A DNA stretch of 64,000 bases, taken from an uncultured Tenacibaculum sp. (GTDB lineage Bacteria; Bacteroidota; Bacteroidia; Flavobacteriales; Flavobacteriaceae). Of this stretch, positions 1 through 9,501 are shown in pieces. The position numbers and the translations under genes were made by a program. The notes beneath the pieces are model-generated. The model was given only the letters and a program-made list of their open reading frames with translations. It made no database searches and was not told the origin of the DNA. The stretch spans positions 22,081-86,080 of the forward strand of contig CANLQH010000007.1 of assembly GCA_947493285.1 (NCBI GenBank). Reading direction: 5' to 3'. Each line of letters opens with the position of its first letter. The first letter of the stretch is position 1.

Positions 1-1380
1 CAATTTTATTTTGATTTACAAATATCAGCATATAATAGATTGTTTTGGATTAAAAAGAACCAAGAAGATTATAACAAAGCATTTGAATATTTAACTCAAA
101 TGCAAAATACTAATGAGAGTACCCCAAAAAAAAGCACAAAATACTTTAGGCATAAATTAACTATAAAAACTTCTAAAGCTATTATTAAAAAAGCTTTAAA
201 TATGGAAAACGAAGCTAAAACCATATTATTAAGCGCATATAAGGATACTAAATCAGATATTTTTAAAACTCTTTTAAATGATAATTACTTTTTACAACAA
301 AAAGCTAACATTACTAATAGCCTTGGAAATGCTTATATGGATTTAAGTCGTAAGGTAGGTAATGAGTTTTATATCGATTCAGCCAATTACTATTATGACA
401 AAGCATATCTGGTTACAAAAAAATTCACTCCTTTACATAATGACTCTGAAATAATTTACAATTTTAGAAAAACAGAAGTTTTAATCGCTAAAAAAGAGTA
501 TAAAAAAGCTATAGAAGTGATTAACAATTACAGTAAAATTAGTAATGGCTATCATTATAAACATCGAGAATTTTTTCAGAAAGCTATTTGTTATAATTTT
601 TTAAATAAATCTGATTCGACAATTTATTACGCTTACAAAATCATAAATGATAAAAAAGAAAAATGCAGAAGAAGTAAGTTAATTACGATGTACGACATTC
701 TTTCTAACCAATTTAACAAACTTAATAAAATTGATAGTGCTTACAAATACTCGAAACTAACACTAGAACAATTTAATTTAGCTAAAGATAATAAAGAAAA
801 GACCTTTAACTCTTTATACACAACAGACTTTGATAAAATTCAAAAATTAAATTCAGAAATAAGAGCAAGAGAAGAAGAAAAACAAACAAACCTAATTACA
901 GCATTTATAGGTTTATTATCTGCACTTATTATTATTGTTACTTTCATGTTAAGAGTAGAGAAAAAAAGAACTCTTATAAAAACTATTAATCAACAAAAAA
1001 CTGAGGAAGTTGAGAAAAAAGAATACAACATAGATAAAGCTCTAGAGATCAGTATTTTAGATGAAATAAAAAAAGTAAATTCTAATTTAGATTTTTTAAA
1101 ACCTGATTTTTCAATATCTACAATAGCAGATCGTTTAAAAACAAACTCAACTTATGTTTCTTTTGTTTTCAATAAATATAATGATGAATCATTTAAGCAA
1201 CATTATACTCGCCTTAAAATTGAATACGTAGTAGATCAATTAAAAAACAATAAAACATTTAGAAAATATTCTATTCAAGCTTTAGCAGAAGAATTAGGAT
1301 ATACGAATGCTTCTGCATTTACGAGAGCATTTAAAAAACAAATGGGAGTAACTCCATCTGTATTTATAAAAAGTCTTTAA
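1..1380 (+). CDS. TPR-containing membrane AraC-family regulator (5' partial)
   Basis: The reading frame is open from base 1, so the true start lies before the window; the first possible start inside is a TTG at 40, which is unlikely to be used. The visible part has helical tetratricopeptide-like repeats over about 270 residues, then one membrane segment (rich in Leu/Ile, around residue 285-305 counted from position 40), a short linker and a C-terminal AraC-type double helix-turn-helix that ends with the family signature around G-Y-T-N-A-S-A-F-T-R-A-F. This TPR-TM-HTH layout is common in Bacteroidota and suggests a sensor anchored in the inner membrane with DNA binding in the cytoplasm. Its stop overlaps by 4 bp the stop of the convergent gene at 1377. 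The ligand and targets cannot be read from the sequence. Confidence 0.85.
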   Translation, partial: QFYFDLQISAYNRLFWIKKNQEDYNKAFEYLTQMQNTNESTPKKSTKYFRHKLTIKTSKAIIKKALNMENEAKTILLSAYKDTKSDIFKTLLNDNYFLQQKANITNSLGNAYMDLSRKVGNEFYIDSANYYYDKAYLVTKKFTPLHNDSEIIYNFRKTEVLIAKKEYKKAIEVINNYSKISNGYHYKHREFFQKAICYNFLNKSDSTIYYAYKIINDKKEKCRRSKLITMYDILSNQFNKLNKIDSAYKYSKLTLEQFNLAKDNKEKTFNSLYTTDFDKIQKLNSEIRAREEEKQTNLITAFIGLLSALIIIVTFMLRVEKKRTLIKTINQQKTEEVEKKEYNIDKALEISILDEIKKVNSNLDFLKPDFSISTIADRLKTNSTYVSFVFNKYNDESFKQHYTRLKIEYVVDQLKNNKTFRKYSIQALAEELGYTNASAFTRAFKKQMGVTPSVFIKSL

Positions 1381-3377
1381 TTTAACAGACTAAAATGTCC
1401 TTCTTTTGAATAAAAGCGATTATTTATTACCCCTTTAAGAAAATACCAATAATCATTATTAGGCATTATCTTTCCTTTAAAAATCCCATCCCAACCTTTC
1501 CAGTTGCTTAAGGAAATAGTTTTAAATAAAACCTTACCAAACCGATCATAAATCAACAATTCTCCTCTATCAAACCCCTCTAGCCCTTCTATAAACCATA
1601 GGTCATTTATATCATCATTGTTAGGTGTAAAAAATAAAGGTATATTTATTTTATTTAAATTCAATATCATAATATTGAATGCCACCTCCTTTGCACAAGT
1701 ACCCTTTTCAGGGGTAAAAGTATAATTTGTACTCCCAATTTTTTGATTATCAAAAACTGGATGCCAAGTACCTTTTATTAAATTATCTGAAATTTCAGGT
1801 AAAACATAATCAGTTCCATAATAAAGTTCATTCATTAAACCTGAAAACACTGGGGTTTCTGAGCTTACAACTGTTATTTCATGAGTTATAGAACTCACAC
1901 ACCCGATTGAAGAGCTAGAGGTAAATGTATATTCTGTCGTCCCTTCTGTTGAATTATCTATAGAGGGTGACCAACTTCCTCCTATTGAATTATCCGAAGT
2001 TAAAGGTAAATCGTATGCTTCATTTATACACAATACACTTTTTAAACCTGAAAAAACTGGAGTTTCTGAGCTTACAACTGTTATTTCATGAGTTGTAGAA
2101 CTCACACACCCGCTTGAAGAGCTGGGGGTAAATGTATATTCTGTCGTCCCTTCTGTTGAATTATCTATAGAGGGTGACCAACTTCCTCCTATTGAATTAT
2201 CCGAAGTTAAAGGTAAATCGTATGCTTCATTTATACACAATACACTTTTTAAACCTGAAAAAACTGGAGTTTCAGAGCTTACAACTGTTATTTTATGAGT
2301 TGTAGAACTCACACACCCGCTTGAAGAGCTGGGGGTAAATGTATATTCTGTCGTCCCTTCTGTTGAATTATCTATAGAGGGTGACCAACTTCCTCCTATT
2401 GAATTATCCGAAGTTAAAGGTAAATCGTATGCTTCATTTATACACAATACACTTTTTAAACCTGAAAAAACTGGAGTTTCTGAGCTTACAACTGTTATTT
2501 CATGAGTTGTAGAACTCTCACACCCGCTTGAAGAGCTGGGGGTAAATGTATATTCTGTCGTCCCTTCTGTTGAATTATCTATAGAGGGTGACCAACTTCC
2601 TCCTATTGAATTATCCGAAGTTAAAGGTAAATCATATGCTTCATTTATACACAATACACTTTTTAAACCTGAAAAAACTGGGGTAATAATATTATTTACA
2701 TCTATAACCCCTTTATAATATTTAAAATCATCAATATATCCTTTAAAATGATAAGCAGATAAACCGTTATTTTGATCATGTTTTCCTATTACTCCTGAAC
2801 TAGAAGAATATTTCAATTCATTAGCCGTTCCTGAATACACTCCTCCTAAATCATTACAATCTACAACAATTTTCATGCTACTTCTTGATTCAATAATAAT
2901 TTGCACAAAGTGCCATTCATTATCTATTACACTATTACTTACAAATCCTCTTCTATTTGAAGATGTGTAATTTGCTGTTCCATTACCGTAACCTACAGCA
3001 TACTTTCCTGTTGAACTTTGCGTTGTTAAAAAAACTCCTGAGTTAACATCCTCCTCAAATGATGTATTAAAAACTGCTCTATCTTCATAATCACTACTGC
3101 TATATTTAATCCAAAAAGAAAAAGATAGAGGGAGTTCTGGTTTTAAATTTAATAAATTTGGAAGCTCTATAAAATCATCAATTCCATCAAAATAAGCAGC
3201 AGAATTAGCCTGCCCCATTCTATCTTGACCGAATGTAACTCCAAATGAAGTACCATCATTGTTATTTCCACTTACATCTTTAGTATTCCCATCAAAAGAA
3301 TAATGTAATAATAATTCTTGAGAGCTAACAAGTGTTATTTTTAATAAAAAAAATAACAGGATAATTTTTTTCTTCAT
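1377..3377 (-). CDS. Secreted LamG-domain protein with tandem repeats and T9SS type B sorting domain
   Basis: The protein has 666 residues. It starts with a signal peptide (about residues 1-19, cut after S-S-Q), followed by a LamG/concanavalin-like domain (about 20-235) holding the L-L-H-Y-S-F-D-G start typical of such domains. Four almost identical 69-residue units and a fifth divergent one follow (about 235-575), each with a pair of Cys residues. The last 85 residues match the gliding-motility-associated type B C-terminal sorting domain (N-I-P-x-x-F-T-P-N-N-D-x-x-N-D, then I-Y-D-R-F-G and W-D-G), the signal for export by the type IX secretion system in Bacteroidota. It is therefore probably a surface or secreted adhesin-like protein. 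It abuts yfhO directly. The ligand is unknown. Confidence 0.85.
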   Translation of the reverse strand: MKKKIILLFFLLKITLVSSQELLLHYSFDGNTKDVSGNNNDGTSFGVTFGQDRMGQANSAAYFDGIDDFIELPNLLNLKPELPLSFSFWIKYSSSDYEDRAVFNTSFEEDVNSGVFLTTQSSTGKYAVGYGNGTANYTSSNRRGFVSNSVIDNEWHFVQIIIESRSSMKIVVDCNDLGGVYSGTANELKYSSSSGVIGKHDQNNGLSAYHFKGYIDDFKYYKGVIDVNNIITPVFSGLKSVLCINEAYDLPLTSDNSIGGSWSPSIDNSTEGTTEYTFTPSSSSGCESSTTHEITVVSSETPVFSGLKSVLCINEAYDLPLTSDNSIGGSWSPSIDNSTEGTTEYTFTPSSSSGCVSSTTHKITVVSSETPVFSGLKSVLCINEAYDLPLTSDNSIGGSWSPSIDNSTEGTTEYTFTPSSSSGCVSSTTHEITVVSSETPVFSGLKSVLCINEAYDLPLTSDNSIGGSWSPSIDNSTEGTTEYTFTSSSSIGCVSSITHEITVVSSETPVFSGLMNELYYGTDYVLPEISDNLIKGTWHPVFDNQKIGSTNYTFTPEKGTCAKEVAFNIMILNLNKINIPLFFTPNNDDINDLWFIEGLEGFDRGELLIYDRFGKVLFKTISLSNWKGWDGIFKGKIMPNNDYWYFLKGVINNRFYSKEGHFSLLN
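1857..2684 (-). repeat. Four tandem 207-bp coding repeats
   Basis: The motif aaacctgaaaa recurs at 1837, 2044, 2251, 2458 and 2665, exactly 207 bp apart, and the sequence between differs at only a few positions from copy to copy. Each unit encodes 69 residues of the secreted LamG protein. The near identity at DNA level, including third codon positions, points to recent duplication or ongoing homogenisation, so copy number may vary between strains and the region may be collapsed in short-read assemblies. Confidence 0.95.
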
Positions 3378-5777
3378 TTATATTTTACCTCTTGTTAATA
3401 AGAATAGTGAAATCAATAACATAATTATTAACAAACCATACGATAATAAAGCTATTGTGCTACCCGTATTAACTATTTCTGGTTCGTATTTAAATCCTAT
3501 AGTATGTCTTCCTTTAGGAATTTCCATTCCTCTTAAAACATAATTTACTCTATAATATGGAGACTGTTTTCCGTCTACATAAGCATTCCATCCATCTTTA
3601 TAGTAGATCTCTGAAAATACCGCAAACTGATCTTCATCAGCATTACTTTCGTAAACTAAATCTGTAATATCATTCTTAATTAGTGATATCTTGGCTGTAG
3701 AATTTTGTTTATACTCTAATGGTATTTTAACTTCAAAATTACTCGTATTTAAAACTGCTTCTTTTTTCGTATTCAAACTATCTAAAGCTTTTATTTCTTC
3801 GTTAGCTGAATTAACCGTTTTTATCTCATTAACAAACCAAGCGTTTCCATTAGCTTCAGGGTTTTGCTGAACCTTATCTTCACTAGCAATAAAATACTTA
3901 GCATTTAACATATTCAACACTTCCATATTATTTTTTGCTATTTGATAATCGAACAACTCATTATAACGCTTCATTTTAGCTGCATGATATCCTCCTATAG
4001 AATTATGAAAATACGATGTTCTTCCATCCATCATAGGGTTTGTTGCAAAATTTGCTACTCTATAATAACTTTTATCTTTTAAAATTTCCTGATCTGCTTT
4101 TGTAGGTGAAAATGGTTTTTGAACTCTCCTAGCTGATGTGAAATCTTCTTTATTTACATAATTAACATCTACTGAAACTAAATCAAAAACTATCAATCCT
4201 GCTAAAACAACTAAAACAGGAAGCTGCTTTAACTTTCCTTTTAAGTGAAACCATAATAGTCCTCCAGAAATTAAAATCAATACAAACGAACGAATACTAT
4301 CGTTAAACAACATCGATTTTCTATCTGAAATTAACGCGTCAATCAATTCTGGTAATTGCTGATATTGAGCATCTCTTAATCCTTCAAAAGCAAACAAGCT
4401 CGAACCAAATAAAGCAAATAACAAAGTAAATCCTCCTAAAACATAAAATGCTTTTTTAAGTGCATTCTCTTTCTCTTCTGAAGTTACGTTAGACGAAAAG
4501 AAATCTCTTAAAGCGATAATTCCTAATAACGGCACACACAATTCTGCGATTACTTGAATAGATGAAACCGCTCTAAACTTGTTATACAACGGAACATAAT
4601 CAATAAAAAAGTTAGTTACTAAAGGAAAGTTTTTACCCCAGCTTAATATTATTGAAAAAATAGTAGCGGAAACCAACCAGTATTTTAATCGTCCTTTAAC
4701 TAAGAACACTCCTAAAAAGAATAAGAAAAACAAAATTGCTCCGATATAAGCAGGAGCCTCTACAATAGGTTGAGTTCCCCAATAAGACAACACTCTACTT
4801 GATTCATCCTTAGCAACTTTTTTACCTGCATACCTCTCTAAAACCTGATAAAAATTAGAGTTTTCATCAAATTTATCTATCGTACCCCCTCCCATAAAAC
4901 GAGGAATTATCAAATTAAAAGTTTCAGCAATACCGTAACTATATTCAGTAATATAATCTTTATCTAAACCTGTCGATTTTTCTTTAGGACTTCCGTCTGG
5001 ATTAATAGTTAATTCGGATTTTCCCCGAGTACTAAAATCACCGTACTCTTTCATTGGTAACAATCTTGTTGAGTTTACCCCAATTCCAATTAACATAGCC
5101 CCTACTAATACAGCAGCTTGTTTAAAAAACACTGGTAATGTTTTTGTTTTAAAAGCTTCTATAAATTCAACAATTGCTAATATCAACAAACAAAAACCTA
5201 AATAGTAAGTCATCTGCGGATGATTCGTATACACCTCTAAAGCCATTGCTAAAGCAGTTACTACAAACCCTAATAAATATCTTTTTTGAAAAACATATAA
5301 AACTCCAGCAATTACCAAAGGCATATACCCAATAGCGTGTGCTTTTGCATTATGACCAGCTCCGAATATAATTATTAAATACGTTGAAAACCCAAAGGAT
5401 AAACTTCCTAAAATGGCTAGTTTCCAATCTATCTTTAAAGCAGTAAGTAAAAAGAAAAAACTAATAAAATATAAGAAAAGATAATCCGCTGGTCTTGGTA
5501 AAAACCGAATTGCTTTATCAATATATCTGACAAAATCATTCGGATAATATGCACTTACTTGGTACGCTGGCATACCACTAAAAGCATTTCCTAACCAATA
5601 AGGCTCTTTTCCATTTTCTGCTCTATAATCCTTAACTTGTTTGGACATTCCGATAAACTGAGTAATATCACTCTGTTTAATTTGCTTTCCACTTAAAACA
5701 GGATTAAAATATATAACTGATGCTATTACAAAAACAATAATTGCAATAGCATACGGTAGTAACTTTTTAAAATTCAT
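3378..5777 (-). CDS. YfhO family multi-pass membrane protein
   Basis: The protein has 799 residues and about a dozen predicted membrane helices. It begins with one helix, a periplasmic loop with the N-A-F-S-G-M-P-A-Y-Q type motif seen in YfhO proteins, a long membrane core, a periplasmic segment (about 560-760) and a last helix near the C-terminus. YfhO proteins resemble GT-C glycosyltransferases and in Firmicutes take part in glycosylation of wall polymers; the substrate in Bacteroidota is not established. Its start is 2 bp after the DUF4834 stop, and its own stop touches the start of the LamG gene, so these three genes could be co-transcribed. Confidence 0.85.
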   Translation of the reverse strand: MNFKKLLPYAIAIIVFVIASVIYFNPVLSGKQIKQSDITQFIGMSKQVKDYRAENGKEPYWLGNAFSGMPAYQVSAYYPNDFVRYIDKAIRFLPRPADYLFLYFISFFFLLTALKIDWKLAILGSLSFGFSTYLIIIFGAGHNAKAHAIGYMPLVIAGVLYVFQKRYLLGFVVTALAMALEVYTNHPQMTYYLGFCLLILAIVEFIEAFKTKTLPVFFKQAAVLVGAMLIGIGVNSTRLLPMKEYGDFSTRGKSELTINPDGSPKEKSTGLDKDYITEYSYGIAETFNLIIPRFMGGGTIDKFDENSNFYQVLERYAGKKVAKDESSRVLSYWGTQPIVEAPAYIGAILFFLFFLGVFLVKGRLKYWLVSATIFSIILSWGKNFPLVTNFFIDYVPLYNKFRAVSSIQVIAELCVPLLGIIALRDFFSSNVTSEEKENALKKAFYVLGGFTLLFALFGSSLFAFEGLRDAQYQQLPELIDALISDRKSMLFNDSIRSFVLILISGGLLWFHLKGKLKQLPVLVVLAGLIVFDLVSVDVNYVNKEDFTSARRVQKPFSPTKADQEILKDKSYYRVANFATNPMMDGRTSYFHNSIGGYHAAKMKRYNELFDYQIAKNNMEVLNMLNAKYFIASEDKVQQNPEANGNAWFVNEIKTVNSANEEIKALDSLNTKKEAVLNTSNFEVKIPLEYKQNSTAKISLIKNDITDLVYESNADEDQFAVFSEIYYKDGWNAYVDGKQSPYYRVNYVLRGMEIPKGRHTIGFKYEPEIVNTGSTIALLSYGLLIIMLLISLFLLTRGKI

Positions 5778-5779
5778 AA

Positions 5780-6061
5780 TTAGTCTAGTTCTTCAAAGTC
5801 AACATATTCTCCTACAGAATTGTTGCTTTGTTTTCCGTTTTGAGGTTTTTTATCAATAACCGTTTTCCCTTCTTCTACAGAAGATTCTTGTTGTTGATTT
5901 CTATATTGTTGTTCAGCTTTCTTTTGAACTTTATCTACCGCCTTTTTTAATAAGTACGGAGCAAATAATTTTACCACAAACTTAATTACATAATAGGCTA
6001 AAATTATAATTAATAAAGTTCTTAAAAAATTCATAGGACCAGCTTCATTTATATGGATCAT
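5780..6061 (-). CDS. DUF4834 family small membrane protein
   Basis: This is a small protein of about 93 residues with one hydrophobic segment near the N-terminus (L-R-T-L-L-I-I-I-L-A-Y-Y) followed by a charged, Gln-rich tail. That arrangement is typical of the uncharacterised DUF4834 family of Bacteroidota, often encoded next to yfhO as here. The frame can be extended to an ATG at 6097, but family members begin only about 10-13 residues before the L-R-T-L-L-I motif, so I favour the ATG at 6061. The function is unknown. Confidence 0.7.
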   Translation of the reverse strand: MIHINEAGPMNFLRTLLIIILAYYVIKFVVKLFAPYLLKKAVDKVQKKAEQQYRNQQQESSVEEGKTVIDKKPQNGKQSNNSVGEYVDFEELD

Positions 6062-6143
6062 CTTTCTCTTAATAAAAAAATCTATCAAAAATAACAATTT
6101 GAAGTAAAACGAAGCGTTAAGACTTTACAAAACTTATATTATA

Positions 6144-6171
6144 TTGTAATTCGTATTTTTACGTATGTTTG
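6144..6171 (+). promoter_or_regulatory. Bacteroidota-type promoter for the gene at 6200
   Basis: TTG at 6144-6146 and TATGTTTG at 6164-6171 are separated by 17 bp, matching the Bacteroidota consensus TTG-N(17-23)-TAnnTTTG. The predicted start of transcription near 6176 leaves a leader of about 25 nt before the ATG. Confidence 0.6.
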
Positions 6172-6199
6172 TAAAAATTGAATAAATTGAATTTATAAC

Positions 6200-7528
6200 A
6201 TGACTAAGAAACTTTTTTTGTTTTTTGCTTTTTGCTCAACTTTAATTGTAAATGCACAGTACACCTCAGTTATAAATTCAAACCGTCCAGGTTTTTCCGA
6301 GAGCCCATACAGTGTTGGATCAGGAGTTTATCAATTTGAAAGTAGTTTGTTTTTCAGAAAAGCAAACGCGACACCAACTTTTAGTAATCCTCAAGCATTA
6401 GGTTTAAATTTATTATTTAGAACAAGTTTTATTTCAGAAAAATTAGAACTAAATGTAAACACCACTTTACAGCATGATAAAATTGCTTTTAAAAATATTT
6501 TTGAGTCATCATACAACAAAACTGGATTAAGTCAATTGACTCTTGGAGCTAAATACTTAGTATACACCCCTAAGTACGATAATAAAAAAGATGAAATAAG
6601 AAGTTGGAAAGCAAGACATTCTTTTGATTATAAAAGATGGATACCACATGTTGGGGTTTATGCTGGTATAAATTTTGGAAGTATTTTATCAGATTTTCAT
6701 GAAAAAGGTGGTGTAAGCCCTAAAGTAGGAGTTTTACTACAAAATGAATTTTCAGACAAGTTACGTATGGTAACTAATTTTTATTACGATTATATCGGTA
6801 CCAATTTTTCAGAATTTTCTTATGTGCTTACAGGAACATATAATTTTAATGATTATTGGTCTGGATTTGCTGAAATTCAAGGAATCTTTGAAAAATACGA
6901 AACCAAAAGTAATATTGGTGCTGGTGCAGCATATCTTTTTAGCGAAAATCTTCAATTTAATGCAGCAGTTAGAGCTACTTTCCAACAAAACGAAATTGGA
7001 TTTTATACAGGCTTAGGAGTATCTTATAGATTAAATAGACATCAAGATGATTTTGTTGAAATAGATGAATTTGGTAATAAAATAGAAGAACAAGAAGAAG
7101 TTAAATACAACGAGAATAAAGGGTTCTTTGGTCGACTATTTGGCAAAGTTAAAAACGTATTTAAAAAGAAAGACAAGCAAACTATTACTGTAAATGACGG
7201 AGAAAAGGAAGAAGAAATCACCGTTGAAAAACCAAGAAGAGAGCGCCAAAAATCATTAATTGATGTTATAGAAAAAGAAGATAAAAAATTAAAAAAGAAA
7301 GCGACTAAAGCAGAAAAAAGAGCTGCAAAAAAAGCTAAAAAGAAAGCAGAAAAAGACGCAAAGAAGAAAGAAAAAGAACGATTAAAACTTGAAAAGAAAC
7401 TACAGAAAGATGCCGAAAAAGAAGCTAAGCAAAAAGAAAAAGATCGTTTAAAGCTAGAAAAAGAAATTAAAAAACTAGAAGAAGACTTAAAAAAAGAAGA
7501 AGAGGAAGAACAGAAAAAAGATAATTAA
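6200..7528 (+). CDS. Outer-membrane transporter/channel-like protein with Lys/Glu-rich C-terminal tail
   Basis: The protein has 442 residues with a signal peptide (about 1-20, ending V-N-A-Q). Residues 21-280 look like alternating beta strands of a small outer-membrane barrel; the N-terminal R-P-G-F-S-E-S-P-Y motif resembles the MetA-pathway phenol-degradation/transporter family (Pfam Phenol_MetA_deg type). From about residue 300 the composition changes to Lys, Glu and Ala, forming a long charged helix or coiled coil that probably sits in the periplasm or binds cell wall. The barrel assignment comes from pattern recognition; the substrate is unknown. It has its own promoter and no close partner gene. 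Confidence 0.65.
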   Translation: MTKKLFLFFAFCSTLIVNAQYTSVINSNRPGFSESPYSVGSGVYQFESSLFFRKANATPTFSNPQALGLNLLFRTSFISEKLELNVNTTLQHDKIAFKNIFESSYNKTGLSQLTLGAKYLVYTPKYDNKKDEIRSWKARHSFDYKRWIPHVGVYAGINFGSILSDFHEKGGVSPKVGVLLQNEFSDKLRMVTNFYYDYIGTNFSEFSYVLTGTYNFNDYWSGFAEIQGIFEKYETKSNIGAGAAYLFSENLQFNAAVRATFQQNEIGFYTGLGVSYRLNRHQDDFVEIDEFGNKIEEQEEVKYNENKGFFGRLFGKVKNVFKKKDKQTITVNDGEKEEEITVEKPRRERQKSLIDVIEKEDKKLKKKATKAEKRAAKKAKKKAEKDAKKKEKERLKLEKKLQKDAEKEAKQKEKDRLKLEKEIKKLEEDLKKEEEEEQKKDN

Positions 7529-7619
7529 ACTAGCTTTCAATAAAAAAAAGTTGAGTTTCAATTTCACATAAGCACAATATAACTTAATCCGATTGGGCAA
7601 TCGCCCGCGATTAAAATCT

Positions 7620-7627
7620 TACATTTG
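7620..7627 (+). promoter_or_regulatory. TAnnTTTG box just before the GNAT-like gene start
   Basis: TACATTTG ends 5 bp before the ATG at 7632, so the transcript could begin at or next to the start codon. A TTG lies at 7593-7595, a 24-bp spacing that is slightly long. A short GC-rich hairpin (GGGC-AATC-GCCC) overlaps this upstream part. Confidence 0.4.
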
Positions 7628-7631
7628 CTGT

Positions 7632-8750
7632 ATGATTACAATTAAAGAAATAACTACTAAAAAGGAAATGAAACAATTTGTTAAATTTCCTTTTTCTCTT
7701 TATAAAAACAATAAATACTGGGTTCCACCAATTATTAAAGATGAAGTTGATAGCTTCGATAAAAATAAAAACCCTGTTTTTGAACACGCCAATGCTCAAT
7801 TTTTCATTGCATTAAAAAACAATGTAATTGTAGGTAGAGTTGTTGCTATTATAAACACCTACGAAATTGAACAGCAAAACATCAAAAAAATGCGTTTTGG
7901 TTGGTTTGATGTAATTGACGACATAGAAGTTACCAAAGCTTTATTAGAAAAAGTTAAAGAAATTGGGCGTGCAAACAACCTTGAATATATTGAAGGTCCT
8001 GTAGGATTTAACAACCTTGATAAAACAGGTGTACTAGTTGATGGATTCGATCATATCGGAACTATGATTACTTGGTACAACCACCCATATTATTCAAAGC
8101 ATTTAGAACAATTAGGTTTTATAAAAGAGAAAGAATATTTAGAAAATAAATTTCTTTTTAAAAATGTTGATGCAAAGAAATACAAAAGAATTAGTAATTT
8201 AATTCAAAAAAGATATGAATTAACACCTTTAGATTTTACTTCAACTAAAAAGATAATGCCTTATGTAGATGAGATGTTTGAGCTTTTTAGTAAGTCTTAC
8301 TCAAAGCTTTCAACTTTCGTCCCTATTTCTGATGTACAAATACAACATTTCAAAAAAAAGTATATCAGTTTTATTAACCCTGAGTATATTAAATTTGTTG
8401 TAAACAAAGAGAACAAACTGGTAGCCTTTGCTATTGTGATGCCTTCATTTTCTGAAGCCTTACAAAAGGCAAATGGAAAACTTTTCCCTTTCGGATTATT
8501 CCATTTATTAAACGCTCGTAAAAACTCTAAAGATGTTACTTTTTATTTAATTGGTGTTGATCCAGAATATCAAAATAAAGGAGTTCCGGCTATTATTTTT
8601 GACCAATATACCGACACCTTTACTCCAAAAGGAATTGAAAATTGTATTCGTACTCCTGAACTAGCTGACAACACAGCAATACATCAAATTTGGAGGGATT
8701 TTAATCCTACAACTCATAAAGTAAGAAGAACTTATAAACAAGATTTATAA
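7632..8750 (+). CDS. GNAT-fold acetyltransferase-like protein
   Basis: I take the ATG at 7632 (M-I-T-I-K-E-I) rather than the TTG at 7593, because it gives 372 residues with a normal N-terminus and a promoter box sits just before it. The sequence shows a GNAT-like first half (F-I-A-L-K-N-N-V-I-V-G-R-V-V-A-I) and a second half with Y-L-I-G-V-D-P-E-Y-Q-N-K-G-V, which resembles the acetyl-CoA-binding motif A. It belongs to a conserved Bacteroidota family usually annotated as hypothetical or N-acetyltransferase; the substrate is not known. Its stop overlaps the start of rsmE (TAATG), so the two are translationally coupled. Confidence 0.65.
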   Translation: MITIKEITTKKEMKQFVKFPFSLYKNNKYWVPPIIKDEVDSFDKNKNPVFEHANAQFFIALKNNVIVGRVVAIINTYEIEQQNIKKMRFGWFDVIDDIEVTKALLEKVKEIGRANNLEYIEGPVGFNNLDKTGVLVDGFDHIGTMITWYNHPYYSKHLEQLGFIKEKEYLENKFLFKNVDAKKYKRISNLIQKRYELTPLDFTSTKKIMPYVDEMFELFSKSYSKLSTFVPISDVQIQHFKKKYISFINPEYIKFVVNKENKLVAFAIVMPSFSEALQKANGKLFPFGLFHLLNARKNSKDVTFYLIGVDPEYQNKGVPAIIFDQYTDTFTPKGIENCIRTPELADNTAIHQIWRDFNPTTHKVRRTYKQDL

Positions 8751-9460
8751 TGCAACTATTTTTTAATCCAAACATTACAACAGAAACAACTCAAATAACT
8801 TTCGAAAAGGAAGAGAGTCGTCATATTGTTAGAGTTTTAAGAAAAAAAGAAGGTGATATTTTGCATATAACGAACGGAGTAGGGTTTTTATTTTTTGCTG
8901 AAATATCTATACCAAACGACAAAAAATGTGTTGCTGTTATTACTAAGTTTGAAGAAAAGAAAAAAAGTAGAGACTATTATTTACATGTTGCTATTGCTCC
9001 GACAAAGAACAATGATCGTTTAGAGTGGTTTTTAGAAAAAGCTACTGAAATTGGAATTGATGAAATAACACCTATAATTTGTGACAATTCCGAAAGAAAA
9101 GTGGTAAAAATTGAACGTTTATCGAAAATTGTTCAATCAGCAATGAAACAATCTTTGCAGTTTACAATTCCAAAGCTTAATAATCCAATTAAATTTTCTG
9201 AATTTATAAATCAAGATTTTAATTCAGAACTGTTTATTGCTCATTGCGAAGAAGGTAGTGATAAACATTTCTTAAAAAACAGCATCACTTCTAAATCAAA
9301 CTACACGATACTTATAGGTCCTGAAGGTGATTTTTCTACAGCTGAAATAAAAAAATCTTTATCAAATAACTTTAAACCTATCTCTCTAGGAGAAAATCGT
9401 TTACGTACAGAAACTGCTGGACTCAATGTAGTTCAATCTATTTCTTTCGTGCATCAATAG
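8750..9460 (+). CDS. rsmE: 16S rRNA (uracil(1498)-N3)-methyltransferase RsmE
   Basis: The protein has 236 residues, the normal length for RsmE, which methylates N3 of U1498 in 16S rRNA. Visible landmarks are the N-terminal PUA-like region with H-I-V-R-V-L-R, then K-A-T-E-I-G-I-D-E-I, the SPOUT trefoil-knot motif I-G-P-E-G-D-F-S-x-x-E and the C-terminal L-G-E-N-R-L-R-T-E-T-A that binds S-adenosylmethionine. The ATG overlaps the stop of the preceding acetyltransferase-like gene. Confidence 0.95.
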   Translation: MQLFFNPNITTETTQITFEKEESRHIVRVLRKKEGDILHITNGVGFLFFAEISIPNDKKCVAVITKFEEKKKSRDYYLHVAIAPTKNNDRLEWFLEKATEIGIDEITPIICDNSERKVVKIERLSKIVQSAMKQSLQFTIPKLNNPIKFSEFINQDFNSELFIAHCEEGSDKHFLKNSITSKSNYTILIGPEGDFSTAEIKKSLSNNFKPISLGENRLRTETAGLNVVQSISFVHQ

Positions 9461-9501
9461 CTCATTTTTTGTATATTTAGAATCTAATCAAATTATTTCT
9501 G

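Noticed and set aside
1857..2684. Regular repeats that could suggest a CRISPR array.
   Set aside because: The unit is 207 bp without spacers and is one open frame encoding protein repeats.
7591..7612. GC-rich hairpin GGGC-AATC-GCCC as terminator of the gene at 6200.
   Set aside because: The stem has only 4 bp and no T run follows; it could equally be a chance feature upstream of the next gene.
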